Shown in pieces: positions 32,236 through 42,827 of a stretch of DNA of 64,000 nt. The stretch lies in the NCBI GenBank assembly GCA_001792895.1, contig MARA01000034.1, positions 186,001 to 250,000 of the forward strand. The letters are read 5' to 3'. A model generated the notes under the pieces. The model ran no database searches. It saw nothing but the letters and a program-made list of their open reading frames with translations, and was not told where the DNA came from. A program made the translations under genes and the position numbers. The DNA is from Lentinus brumalis (taxonomy: Eukaryota > Basidiomycota > Agaricomycetes > Polyporales > Polyporaceae). Every line of letters begins with the position of its first letter. Within the stretch, counting starts at the first letter, position 1.

Positions 32236-34913
32236 GACGTCTCGGTTTCGCTTTCTGACATATATCGCATGTCCCGGTGTACTGCTTGATGTCGCGAGAC
32301 ATCCGAGGCCAGTAATACGTAGTTGCGATACGGTTGTAGGTCCGATGATACCCTCCATGAGCTCCTTCGGTGATCTTGTCATGAACTTCTTTCATGACCG
32401 TCGTTCGTTTGGAAGTCGGGACGCATAGCTTACTGGCTCCATTCCAATCCTCGAAGTAGAGCAGGCCTTCGTCTGAGAGGAAGTACTGTGGGTACGTAGA
32501 CTTGTCAAGGTCGTCGGTCTGAAAAGCGGCGATGACCTTACTGAAGTGCTCGTCTTCTGTGTAACCGTTCCTCCATTCCCGTACTTCGCCCTCGGTGATT
32601 CCGACCAGTAGAGAGGACGCGGCCGCAGTGAGGTAGCTACCCGCAGGAAGGACTTCAGGGCCGTCGAGCAGAGGGCTACAGTCCTCCAGTAACCGCGTCG
32701 AGGACTCGGCCAGAGCACGGGCATGCCGTGAGGCCACAGTGAGAAGTTTCTCCTCGAACTTCGGACCCAACTCATCGAAGGCGTTCTTCAGTGGGTCGTT
32801 GGTCTGCTCTCCGATAGATAGCGCGACCATGTCGGCTTCCGCTGGTCCTTCCTGATAGGGTACTCGTCGTCGGAGACGGGATATTGGGTCGACATTCGAG
32901 TGCACTCGCCCTGCGCGATGTACAATGCGCAGGTTTGGATATGCTGCGAAAGTCGTTCCCCAAGTGAGTAGTCGGCGATTGACGTTCTGAAAGGTCCTGG
33001 TCCAAGTCAGCGCGGCGTGGTCCGTGATAGCTAGAACCTGCTCGCCTTCAATGTACGTCTGGAACTTGATCAATCCTTCCCGAAGAGCGAGAGCTTCGCG
33101 TTCAGTAGGAGAGTAGTTCCGTTCGGCGGACTTCAGAGTTCTTGACCAATAAGCCACAACACGCTCGACATACACGATGGTATCTTCAAACGACTTACCC
33201 CATGGTCCTGGGGTTGGAACGTCGGGATCTCCTTTCGCGATTTGAGCAACGAGTTGCGGGACTGGTTCTCCTTGCTTGTGGGCTTTGAGGAGGCGATCAT
33301 AGATCTTCGTGCCTTGAAGGTCCCGCACTGCAATAGGTTGGACTTGTTGCAGAATAGCCGCGAGTCCGTAGTCGCAGGCGTCGGAGTATATGCGATATGG
33401 CCGACCAGGGATGGCGTGGGCACGGACGGGGGCTTGCACTAAGACTTGCTTGCAAAGGTCGAATGCTTCTTGATGCACCGGCTCCCACTTCCACTCGTGT
33501 TCCTTTTTCAGTAAGTCGAATAGCGGAGCCGCTATCCATGCGTAAAAGGGAATGTACGATGAGAAGTATACCATCATACCTAGGAATGTGTGGAGCTCCG
33601 AAGTGTTTTTGGGCGGCGCGAGATCAACGATAGCCTCCACTTTGTCGCGGTGAGTGGAAAGTCCGAGGCGGGAAACCTTCTGACCGAGTAGCATTAGTGA
33701 TCTGTATGCGAAGTGGCATTTGGCAGGGGCGAGCGTGACCCCCGCGGTAGCAACGGCACTGAGAACTTGGTCCAGATGGTTGATGTGGTCGTCGAGGGTT
33801 CGTGAGTAAACCACAATGTCATCGATGTATACCAAGGCGAAAACCCACAGGTACGGTGCCAGGACTCCTTGCATGATTCGTTGGAATATGCTAGGACCAT
33901 TCCGCAAGCCGAAAGGCATACGACGGAATTGGTAAAGCCCTCGATGCGTCCGAAATGCCGTCTTTGGTCTATCCTCGTCGCGTATCTCCGTCTGGGTGAA
34001 GCCTGCTAGCGCGTCCATAGTCGACAACCATTGAGCTCCGGATAATTCACGCATGATGTCTTCCTGCCTAGGTAGAGGAAACTCGTCAGGGACAGTCATC
34101 TCGTTGAGCTTTCGGTAGTCTACTACCATGCGCGGCTTTCCGTTTCGGTACACAATGAACGCTGGAGCTCCCCAAGGTGACGTTGACGGCTCGATGACTC
34201 CAAGTTTGAGCCATTTGTCCATCTGTTCGTCGATGACTTCCCGTTTCGCCGGAGACGCTGGGAAAGGAGGTAATGAGACTTCCTTCGCGTCGGCTCGCAG
34301 AGGTATGGAGCACGCGCTGCCTCGTACCGTCCCGAGTCGTCCATCTAGTGAGAAAGCAGCCTTGTTGCGGAGGAGCACCTGCATAAGTCGGCTACGGTCG
34401 TCAGGTTCGAGCTCAGTAGAGATGTCAACGATCGAAGCGAACTCCTTGCTGCTCGTATCTTCGGGAGGAGCTTCTGACGTCTTTGGACCGCCTTGAAGAG
34501 GATCGCTTGCCAATGGGTCCTCCTCGGTGGTTCGTGGGCCGCGCGAAGTCCGCAATCCTTCTGCTATAGATTGAGTCAGGTCCGTAGCTGCGGTAGCACG
34601 ATCGGTCTGTGTTGCTAGCAGCTGCCGAATGAACATGGCATGAGCGTGGATCGTCTGCAGCTGTTCTGGAGAGTACTTCTCGGCGCGATCCAGCCAAGCT
34701 CCTGGTCGTCGTGCCCGACCCAGTTCTTGTCCTTTGGCGATCCGTGCGGGGAAGGTGGAGAAATTTGCGACATGCAGCTTAGGATTCTGTCGAGACAAGA
34801 GACAGTCCGGCGCCCCGTAGACATCGTCACGGTTCCGAGTAACGTTGAGGGTCTTTTCGACAAGTATCTCCGAGGCTCCGTCAGGGAAAGGTGCAGTTAC
34901 TGTCACCAGTCGC
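32230..34913 (-). CDS. Reverse transcriptase, RNase H and integrase zinc-binding domain (pol), outer element
   Basis: The open frame continues from protease once the nested element is removed. RT motifs: ..WGAPAFIVYRNGKPRMVVDY.., ..MPFGLRNGPSIFQRIM.. and the catalytic LVYIDDIVVYS (plus about 33806-33838). RNase H motifs: ..YRIYSDACDYGLAAIL.. and ..YSPTEREALALREGL... It includes an insertion of about 50 residues between them (..TKIYDRLLKAHKQGEP..). The integrase HHCC domain is present at the end (..HDKITEGAHGGYHRTYN..TCDICQKAKPRRH). The frame then shifts in a G6 run (plus 32229-32234) and runs to a false stop at 32186. A second, N-terminal start lying in the nested LTR (34996) is an artefact of the insertion. 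Confidence 0.9.
34910..34913. repeat. 4 bp target-site duplication of nested element, left (TCGC)
   Basis: Matches TCGC at 39596-39599. Removing the nested element plus one copy rejoins the protease and RT parts of pol in the same frame with no stop, which fixes the duplication at 4 bp. Confidence 0.85.
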
Positions 34914-36290
34914 TGATGTGCATCATACTGGTCTGTGCCCCGATTTTGCGACCTCTTCGCACCTTCTATCGACTCCCTATCCTCACTATCGTCCATTTCG
35001 CTGTCCTCCTGCCCTTCTCCTGCGCTCCTTCGGCCTCATCGGCCAACCTGCGAGCTATTGTCGGCCTATATCGTCCCCAGTCGGCCTTGGTAGTCATCAT
35101 TCGTCCTTGCTCGACCATCACCTCCCACCTCATCTCTCGAACGATGTCGAACCGTAGTCCTTTGCGTTCGACAGTCGTCGACCAGCCTTCGTCTTCACTC
35201 CCATGGCCAGCAATTCGTCGATTCGTCGATTCGTCAGTTCATCGACCCTGCAACCCTTCGTCTATTCGAGCCTTTGAGCCTTTGAGTCTTCGTCCCTTCC
35301 CCCTTTACTATACAGTTTGGTTCGACCTTGCCTTAGTTCATTTCGTCCCCTTCGCTTCGTGCCATTCAGCGCGATTCGTCGATTGCGTCGTCGATCGCGT
35401 CATTATGTTGCGATCACTCGACCTGGTCCGTGCGCCTAGCGCCTGTTCGGCGTTGTCGGCGCTGTTGTTGTCGCATCACGTGATTAGCCTCGTGTTCGGC
35501 TCTGATTGGTTGTTTGTCGCTTAGTCATAGGCCGAATCGCGCGCTTCGTCGTACCATATTGTCGAACAGCATGTACAGCATCTAGTTAGAGGCCCCCTTC
35601 CCTTCCCCCCACCATCTACACTCCGAATCAAGAGAACCTTTCCCCCTCTCCGTCACGAGCTCTCGTTTCGCGGTCGTTTCGACGCTCTTCGACGTTTTCG
35701 CCAGTTTCGAGCCGGAGTCGCTCCAAGTCCAAGGTCCAGCTGAGTTGCAGAGTCTTCTCATAGTTTCGCCGTATCGTCGGCCAGTGTCGTATCGTCGACC
35801 CAGCAAGTAGCCCAGGAAGGGTAGCCCAGGAAGGGCCGGTTTCGCTCAAGAAGAGCCTTCGTGTTCGGCCTATCGTGGCCCTAGTCGGTCTATCGTGACC
35901 CAGTCGACCTATCGTGGTCTCCCCCAGCCTATCGTGGCCCCAAGTTGTCCAGGAAGGACTTCGTCGTCTCGCGCACCCAGGACGGGGCCGATTCGTTGCA
36001 CTATCGCGTCGCAGAGTCTTCGCATCGAGGCCGGAGTGCCTCGTGGTTTCGTCTTGCCGACGGCTATTCGTCGTTAGGCTATATATCGCCGACACGTCGC
36101 CGATCCCCCTTTTCCCTCGCACCACTTTCGCCTTCTTCCCTCCCCCTTTCGAGCTCTTCGACTTCGCGAACCTCCGACGCTCGACTTCGTCGCCGCTCGA
36201 CCGAGAATCGACTAGCCCACTCGCACCCTTTCAGGTTGGTTGTTGTCATTTGTTGGGTGTTCTGCCCTCAGAGACGCAGCTGCCGTATCA
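34914..36290 (+). repeat. 5' LTR of nested element (1377 bp)
   Basis: Starts TGATGTGCATCATACTGG and ends GCTGCCGTATCA. Contains a tandem CCCAGGAAGGGTAG pair (about 35810-35840), a degenerate CCTATCGTGGCC array (about 35867-35940) and an ATTCGTCG triplet repeat (about 35213-35236). Frames within it have no homologues I recognise. Confidence 0.93.
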
Positions 36291-36293
36291 TTT

Positions 36294-36311
36294 TGGAGCC
36301 CACCGCGAGGG
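36294..36311 (+). other. Primer-binding site candidate, nested element
   Basis: TGGAGCCCACCGCGAGGG, three bases after the 5' LTR. It starts with TGG as expected for pairing with a tRNA CCA end. The tRNA species was not identified. Confidence 0.55.
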
Positions 36312-36814
36312 GTTTAGTTGACACCGTCGGCTCAAGCTGTCGCCTTCGTCGTCGTCTTTCGCACCCACGTCGAACCTCGACTCTTCCATCGCCGAAGTGA
36401 CCGAGCTCCTTCGCGATTTGTCCATCGAACTAGACGACGAGTACCACCGCGCCGAACAGTTCGACGAGTCTTTCGCTTCGCCACGGCACCTTCATCCCCT
36501 TCGGAGAAATCGTTCGCTTCGTCGCTTACACCGCTATCGCCCTCACCCCAAGCATCACGGCCATCGTCCCCTCATCTTTCGCCTCGTTCTCGTTCGTCGT
36601 CGCTGTCCAACATAGCGTCGGTTCGCACATCACTCGCCGAAAACAACGCGAACAAGGCATCCCCCTTCTTCCACCTCTCGAAAAGAATCTCCCTCCGCCG
36701 AAACGGCCTTCACGCGCTAAAGCCCCTCTTCGTCGACACCTCAATCGACGATCGCCCCTCCAGTACCACCCCTAGTCCTCCCCAGTCCATTCCCTCTCCC
36801 CTTCGTCGTCTACC

Positions 36815-38193
36815 ATGGCTCAGCGCAAGGTCGACAGTATGCCCCTCTCGAACGAACGCGGCACCCCGCAGTGGATCGCGACGAGCCGCGAAGGCGTCGA
36901 ACGATACTTCCGCGACCTCGAACGCGTGATGGCGAAGTACCAGGTCACCGACGACGCCGAACGAAAGGAAGCCGCACTCATCTACGTGCCGATCGACGTT
37001 GCAAAGCGCTGGGAGTCGCTTCCATTGTTCGCCGATGTGTCGATGTCGTTCGTCGACTTTCGTGCCCAGATCCTTAGCTTCTATCTCGGCTCTGACAAGG
37101 ATCACAAGTTCACTCTTCGCGAGTTCGATGATGTCGTGTCGTCGCGGGTTCGCTCTGGCATCGGTTCGCTCGCGGAGTACATGGCTTTCTATGGCGAATT
37201 CTACCCCATCGCTCGATACCTGATGTCGAAGTCGCCCCCAGAGCTCACCCATCGCCAAGTCGTCGACACACTCCTTCGTCTCATCCACAACGATCGTCGA
37301 CCCGCTGTCGAAGCTCGACTTAGCCTGAAAGTCCCCGATAAGCATCGCGAAGACTCGTACACAGTCGACCAGGTCCACGAAGCGATTGTGCATGTTATCG
37401 ACGATCGGCCTGCCTTCGCTGCGGTCGTCTATCGCGAGCCCCTATCGTGAGCCCCTTCGTCCTTCGTCCCCCAAGCTTGTTGTTCCCCCTTCGCACCCTC
37501 ATGCCACGAACACGAACGAGCCGACGATCTGACGATCAAGAGCGAGGTCTTAGAGCAGATCGTCGCTGCTGCGATTCGCACCGTTCGCGATGACGAGGCA
37601 GTGTCGCAGCGTGTCGAGCAGCCCCCTCGGGTCGGCGATGGTCGCTTCCCTGATGGTCCCCCTCGCTATCCTCCTGGACATCGTCAAGTTGGCACCCTAT
37701 TCGCCGATGTCGCACAGCGAGCCGAAGATCGTCCCCCTTGCTACTACTGTGGCAGTCGACCTGTAGCATCGCGATCTGTCCAGTCGTCGAGGCCGATGTT
37801 CGCGCAGGTCTCGTGGTTCGCGATCGTCCTGGAGGTCATGTGCTGTTGTCGAATGGCGCGAAATCCCTACTCATCGAGGCGATGGCTCGACGATTCGTGA
37901 AGCGATGCTTGCCTACTACGACCAGAACCCTGATCGTCGACCGAATCGTCGTCAACATGGCTATGTCTACACACTGTGATGCGACAATCGCGCTCGAAGC
38001 CCACTCGATCGTCTTCCCTATTCCTATCCCCTTCGTCGTCGAAGCCCAGCATCGCAGCCCTGTCCTTCATTGTCTACTATCTCGACCTTCGTCTTCATCG
38101 TCCACTTCGTCGACCATATCATCATTAGAGCCCTTGCCCCATTTTCGTCCATCGTCCGGTCGCCCATCGTCATCGTCATGTTTCGAGGACTGA
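36815..38193 (+). pseudogene. gag of nested element, with in-frame stop and frameshift
   Basis: Begins at ATG 36815 (MAQRKVDSMPLSNERGTPQW). Features: ..GVERYFRDLERVM.., ..AKRWESLPLFADV.., ..FYLGSDKDHKFTLREFDDV.., resembling a capsid family common in agaricomycete LTR elements (from memory, not searched). A TGA at 37448-37450 ends the first 211 codons. The same frame stays open afterwards (..DDLTIKSEVLEQIVAAAIR..) to a CYYCGS zinc-knuckle start (about 37737). There a shift moves the rest (..CPVVEADVRAGLVVRD.., ..HVLLSNGAKSL..) into the frame ending at 38193. Gag packages the RNA. This copy cannot make a full-length protein without readthrough and frameshift. Confidence 0.8.
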
Positions 38194-38210
38194 GGACAGT
38201 CCATATCTCA

Positions 38211-38222
38211 GTGGGGAGGGGA
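38211..38222 (+). other. Polypurine tract, nested element
   Basis: GTGGGGAGGGGA immediately before the 3' LTR, a good plus-strand priming tract. It confirms the element's plus orientation. Confidence 0.8.
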
Positions 38223-39595
38223 TGATGTGCATCATACTGGTCTGTGCCCCGATTTTGCGACCTCTTCGCACCTTCTATCGACTCCCTATCCTCACTATCG
38301 TCCATTTCGCTGTCCTCCTGCCCTTCTCCTGCGCTCCTTCGGCCTCATCGGCCAACCTGCGAGCTATTGTCGGCCTATATCGTCCCCAGTCGGCCTTGGT
38401 AGTCATCATTCGTCCTTGCTCGACCATCACCTCCCACCTCATCTCTCGAACGATGTCGAACCGTAGTCCTTTGCGTTCGACAGTCGTCGACCAGCCTTCG
38501 TCTTCACTCCCATGGCCAGCAATTCGTCGATTCGTCGATTCGTCAGTTCATCGACCCTGCACCCTTCGTCTATTCGAGCCTTTGAGCCTTTGAGTCTTCG
38601 TCCCTTCCCCCTTTACTATACAGTTTGGTTCGACCTTGCCTTAGTTCATTTCGTCCCCTTCGCTTCGTGCATTCAGCGCGATTCGTCGATTGCGTCGTCG
38701 ATCGCGTCATTATGTTGCGATCATCGACCTGGTCCGTGCGCCTAGCGCCTGTTCGGCGTTGTCGGCGCTGTTGTTGTCGCATCACGCGATTAGCCTCGTG
38801 TTCGGCTCTGATTGGTTGTTTGTCGCTTAGTCATAGGCCGAATCGCGCGCTTCGTCGTACCATATCGTCGAACAGCATGTACAGCATCTAGTTAGAGGCC
38901 CCCTTCCCTTCCCCCCACCATCTACACTCCGAATCAAGAGAACCTTTCCCCCTCTCCGTCACGAGCTCTCGTTTCGCGGTCGTTTCGACGCTCTTCGACG
39001 TTTTCGCCAGTTTCGAGCCGGAGTCGCTCCAAGTCCAAGGTCCAGCTGAGTTGCAGAGTCTTCTCATAGTTTCGCCGTATCGTCGGCCAGTGTCGTATCG
39101 TCGACCCAGCAAGTAGCCCAGGAAGGGTAGCCCAGGAAGGGCCGGTTTCGCTCAAGAAGAGCCTTCGTGTTCGGCCTATCGTGGCCCTAGTCGGTCTATC
39201 GTGACCCAGTCGACCTATCGTGGTCTCCCCCAGCCTATCGTGGCCCCAAGTTGTCCAGGAAGGACTTCGTCGTCTCGCGCACCCAGGACGGGGCCGATTC
39301 GTTGCACTATCGCGTCGCAGAGTCTTCGCATCGAGGCCGGAGTGCCTCGTGGTTTCGTCTTGCCGACGGCTATTCGTCGTTAGGCTATATATCGCCGACA
39401 CGTCGCCGATCCCCCTTTCCCTCGCACCACTTTCGCCTTCTTCCCTCCCCCTTTCGAGCTCTTCGACTTCGCGAACCTCCGACGCTCGACTTCGTCGCCG
39501 CTCGACCGAGAATCGACTAGCCCACTCGCACCCTTTCAGGTTGGTTGTTGTCATTTGTTGGGTGTTCTGCCCTCAGAGACGCAGCTGCCGTATCA
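38223..39595 (+). repeat. 3' LTR of nested element (1373 bp)
   Basis: Second LTR. Six differences from 34914-36290: four single-base deletions (near 38562, 38669, 38723, 39417) and two C/T changes (near 38787 and 38867). Confidence 0.93.
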
Positions 39596-39599
39596 TCGC
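39596..39599. repeat. 4 bp target-site duplication of nested element, right (TCGC)
   Basis: Partner of 34910-34913. Confidence 0.85.
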
Positions 39600-40434
39600 G
39601 ACTCACCAGGCTTGATCACCACGTCTTCAGCAGCTCGCACCGTGTAGTCCCGGTTCCGCCGGGCATGCCGCTGCTTAATTCGCTGAAGCCGAGTCTTTTT
39701 AACTCCTGAAGCCTTCTTCGCTCGCGTCCGGACTTGGAAGGTTCTACCTTCTTCGTCTACCAGTCCTCCGCCTACTGAATTCGTAGTTTCGGCGGAGAAT
39801 TCTGGTGTGCCGAATTGAACTCGGGTGGTGCCTTCGCTTCGGACGATGGATACTGAGTACTGGTCAGCAAAGTCGTTGCCCAGGAGGAAAGGAGTGGTCA
39901 TGCCTTTAACCACGTACGCTTCCAAGCTGAGCTTGACTCGCCCTCCAGAGGTGTCGAAGTAGATGTCCAGGGGTACATAACCGGTGATGGTCGCATTTCC
40001 GGTGACCTGTACGAGCCGAATACGCTGCCCGATGCGCGGACGAGGAGCGTCGGGAATATTCTCTAGAGTCGCTTGTGAGATGAGTGTAATGTCGGATCCC
40101 GAGTCGATGATCGCGTTGACAGGGGACACTCCTGCCTGTCCTAGTCGAACTGGCAGACTAGTCGCCTTTGCGCCCAGGAAGGTACATCCGGGAGGCCTAG
40201 CCATGTGCTTCTTGAGTCGTATGACATTCTCTTCGTCGTCGTCAACAACTCGTCGTGCTGCGAACGCTTGAACCACTGACTTAGGTCCTGCTTGGGCTGT
40301 TCTCGGAGCTGGTTCCTGGGTACAGACGAGGTACGACCCTACAGTTCGATCCGACGATGGAGCGTCGCGTTCCTCCGAGCTTGACTCCAGGCTCTCTGAG
40401 GAGAGAACTGAGTCAGGGGCCGGAGGTGCTTCTA
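39596..40434 (-). CDS. Aspartic protease (5' part of pol), outer element, interrupted by nested element
   Basis: Lies in the -1 frame relative to gag. The frame is open directly from the slippery site at 40441-40435 with no start codon needed (..LEAPPAPDSVLSSES..). The active site is DSGSD at plus 40108-40091 (..NAIIDSGSDITLIS..), and the flap/C-terminal motif is ..TTPFLLGNDFADQYS... It cleaves the Gag-Pol polyprotein. It ends at ..DVVIKPGESR, where the nested LTR begins; RT continues at 34913 in the same frame. As it stands, translation would run into the nested LTR. Confidence 0.85.
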
Positions 40435-42707
40435 AAAACCCGACGCGCCTTCCGGAGCGTCGTCGTCTCCTTCGGAGTCGGAGAGCCCGTCGTAGTAGAG
40501 TGACTCATACTCTTCTTGTGCTAGAACTTCGTCATCGGACGGCTCTCCGGTGGCTAGGTGAGCCCTGGCTATCTTGGTTCCTTGGCGAGCGTATTTGCAC
40601 TCGTTGTCCCAGTGCTTGCCGCTGCCGCAGTGTCTGCAGGGTCGTGCGTTCTTCGATTCCGGGGTAGCCTTGCGAGAGACGGTCGCATCGTCGCGGGGAA
40701 AAGGGGGAGGAGGCATGCTCTTGCTATAGCCCGTCAGACCGGCATTCGCACGAGCCTGGTAGTATGGCTGCGAAGTGTACCTTCTGTTAGACGGACTCGA
40801 GCTCGAAGGCCCTGTCGTACCTCGGAAGAGCGCATCCACGCGCATCAACTCGTCTTCCCGCAACTTGATCGCTGCTTGGAGCTCCTCGGTTGTGTTGTAC
40901 GAGTCCACGGGGATGAGCATGTGCCAGCTGAATGGGGCTCCAGCCATGATGTCCGCGTTGACTTCTCGTTCCGAGTTGTCGTAAGCCAACTCGAGGAGTT
41001 CCTTCTTGCGGATGAGGTAGTCCGTTGGGTACTCGTGCTCGTGACCGCGTTCGCGGTATCGAATGGCGAGAGCTTCCTTACGGGTCTTGTCCAGCCACGA
41101 CCTGTTCATGTAGTAGCTCCCGATGACCGATCGTATCTCGTCCCAGCCTTGTTCGCAGCCTTCCCGTCGTGACTCGGTGAGCGAGTAGTACCATCTTTCC
41201 GCTCTTCCGGTAAGACGTTGAGGTACGATCATCCCGAGCTGTGCCCGGATGGTCTCCGATTTCTTTGCGATAGTGTTCACGCGAATAACCCAACGCGCAA
41301 GTGAGCTGGAGTCGCCATCCCACGTGGGTACGATGTCCGTCTTAAGCTTGGTGTCGAAATGCGCCTCCAGAGCTCCTACTCGACCAGGGGCAGGCCTCTT
41401 GACGGACCTGTCCCCGCCTTGTCCTGGTCCTCCTCCGGGAGGTCCTCCCTCCGGCGGTCCGCCGCCGCCCCGTGGGAGTCCTCCGCCAGGGGTCCGCCCC
41501 TGCCGCCTCCTCCGTTACCGTTGCTTACTGGACGTCCAAACGGTGGGGGCCTAGGAGAGCGTGACCCGTCGTCGGAGGAGGAGGAGGAACCGGGGTCGTC
41601 TGGATTGCCAGGGAACGGCGTGCTCAGAGGTCCTTGTGGTGACTGCCGAGCTGTATGCCGCGCGTCGCCGCGTCCAGACGGGCTGAAGAGTGTTGAGAGC
41701 GCTCTGGTGGAAGTCAATGACGAGGGCACCGTTGGTCGAGTCGAGCCTTCACGCTTCATTTCTCGGGTGATCGCACGTTCTTGTACTCGGCGGGTCAGCG
41801 GCGACTCTTCGTCGAATCGGGTCTCCGTAGTGAATCCTACCCGAGCACCTCGGGGAAGATGGGGAGGGACGTCCCGATGCTCGAAGTCCTCGCGGGTCGT
41901 CTGAGGTGGAGTGAATGGTGCTCGAGGGACTGATGGCTCCTCCTCGGGACCGTCGAGGTCGAAGAGGGTGTTCTCTGCGTTGTAGAACGGGTCAGCCTCG
42001 AAGTGGTGCCAGATGGCAAGGTTGTACAAGAAAGTCTCGACTTCTCTTCTGAAACAGACGGATAGGATCTCGTAGTCGTTACCGTCGTGCACGTAGCCGG
42101 CTGCAGAGAGGTCCCTTCCCCAGATAGGTACTGAGGGGAGTGGCCTCTGACTCCGCTTGAAGTCGGCTGTGGCTGCATGCCTGCGTGCTTCAAGAAGGTT
42201 ACACAACGAGTCCAAGTCTTCTGAGTCTGGCCAGTAACCGTCCTCCTTCTCTCCGAGAAGTCTTGGGCTGACGAGGAGGTAGTAGAGCGCTCGCATCTCC
42301 ACTGGGAAGACTTCTTCCTGCTGGTAACTGGATAGACGCTTCATTTTGTCGGGCTTGAGCGAGTCTCGACCTAGAAAGGCGTATCCAAAGGCGAGAGCAG
42401 AAAGGTACCGTTTCCGCAACTTGTTGTCGCTTGCCCACTGGCTGAGGTCTTGCGACAGCGGAAAACGCGTCCTTTTGTCCTTTCAGGCACCGACCTCGTA
42501 GCTGTCCAAAGGGATAGGTTGAAACCTACCGCTGACTGGGCGAAGAGGCTTGTCGAAGACCTTATCGTTACCGAGCTGAGAAAGGATCTCCACGTCATCG
42601 TTCCTGCGACGCTGGAACCCTTCTGCCGCTGGTTCCTCGGTTGCCTTCGGCGGGCCTTCTTTGTGCGTAGCCGCCGAACTTTCGGTTGAGTCCCCTTGCT
42701 GGCTCAT
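40432..42707 (-). pseudogene. gag of outer element (one in-frame TGA, one frameshift)
   Basis: Starts at ATG 42707 (MSQQGDSTESSAATHKEG), 120 bp inside the 5' LTR. TGA at 42485-42483 interrupts a frame that otherwise continues (..DKRTRFPLSQDLSQWAS.., ..YLSALAFGYAFLGRD..) to TAG at 41376. The capsid part (..FDTKLKTDIVPTWDGDSSSL.., ..PQRLTGRAERWYYSLTES..) is in the -1 frame, which opens at 41514, so a one-base shift occurred within 41376-41514 in a Gly/Pro-rich linker. The nucleocapsid zinc knuckle CRHCGSGKHWDNEC (C-x2-C-x4-H-x4-C) is at plus 40640-40599. It ends at TAG 40434-40432 on the slippery site. Confidence 0.85.
40435..40441 (-). promoter_or_regulatory. -1 ribosomal frameshift heptamer G GGT TTT at end of gag
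   Basis: On minus the gag frame ends TCG GGT TTT TAG. The heptamer GGGTTTT fits X XXY YYZ, and slipping back one base reads GGG TTT TTA into the open protease frame. The stop directly follows the heptamer, as in many programmed sites. A downstream RNA structure was not evaluated. Confidence 0.75.
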
Positions 42708-42807
42708 GACGATAGGGGATGGAGACGGGCTTTGTTCGAAAGAGTAGTAATACGATACAGATGAAGTTGGGGTATACAGGATGTGTAGATAGTCGCGGAG
42801 AAGAGAG

Positions 42808-42825
42808 TTCCCAGTGCGTCCACCA
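42808..42825 (-). other. Primer-binding site candidate, outer element
   Basis: TGGTGGACGCACTGGGAA on minus, two bases after the 5' LTR. It starts with TGG. The corresponding tRNA was not identified. Confidence 0.55.
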
Positions 42826-42827
42826 CT

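Larger units (their letters stand above)
34914..39595 (+). mobile_element. Nested non-autonomous LTR retrotransposon (4.7 kb, gag only)
   Basis: LTRs 34914-36290 (1377 bp) and 38223-39595 (1373 bp), both TGATGTG..TATCA. They differ by four one-base deletions and two C/T changes. The interior (36291-38222, 1.9 kb) has a primer-binding site, a broken gag and a polypurine tract, all on plus, and no protease, RT, RNase H or integrase. It must use enzymes from another element. It lies in the opposite orientation inside the outer element's pol. The whole element is unusually rich in TCG/TTCG on plus, unlike its host element. Confidence 0.93.

Noticed and set aside
34914..36290. Protein genes inside the nested LTRs (frames up to 294 codons)
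   Set aside because: TCG-rich sequence without stops gives long frames in several registers; no motifs, and indels between the two LTR copies shift the frames.
41376..41514. Second programmed frameshift in gag
   Set aside because: No X XXY YYZ heptamer in the correct register in the overlap; treated as damage or sequence error.
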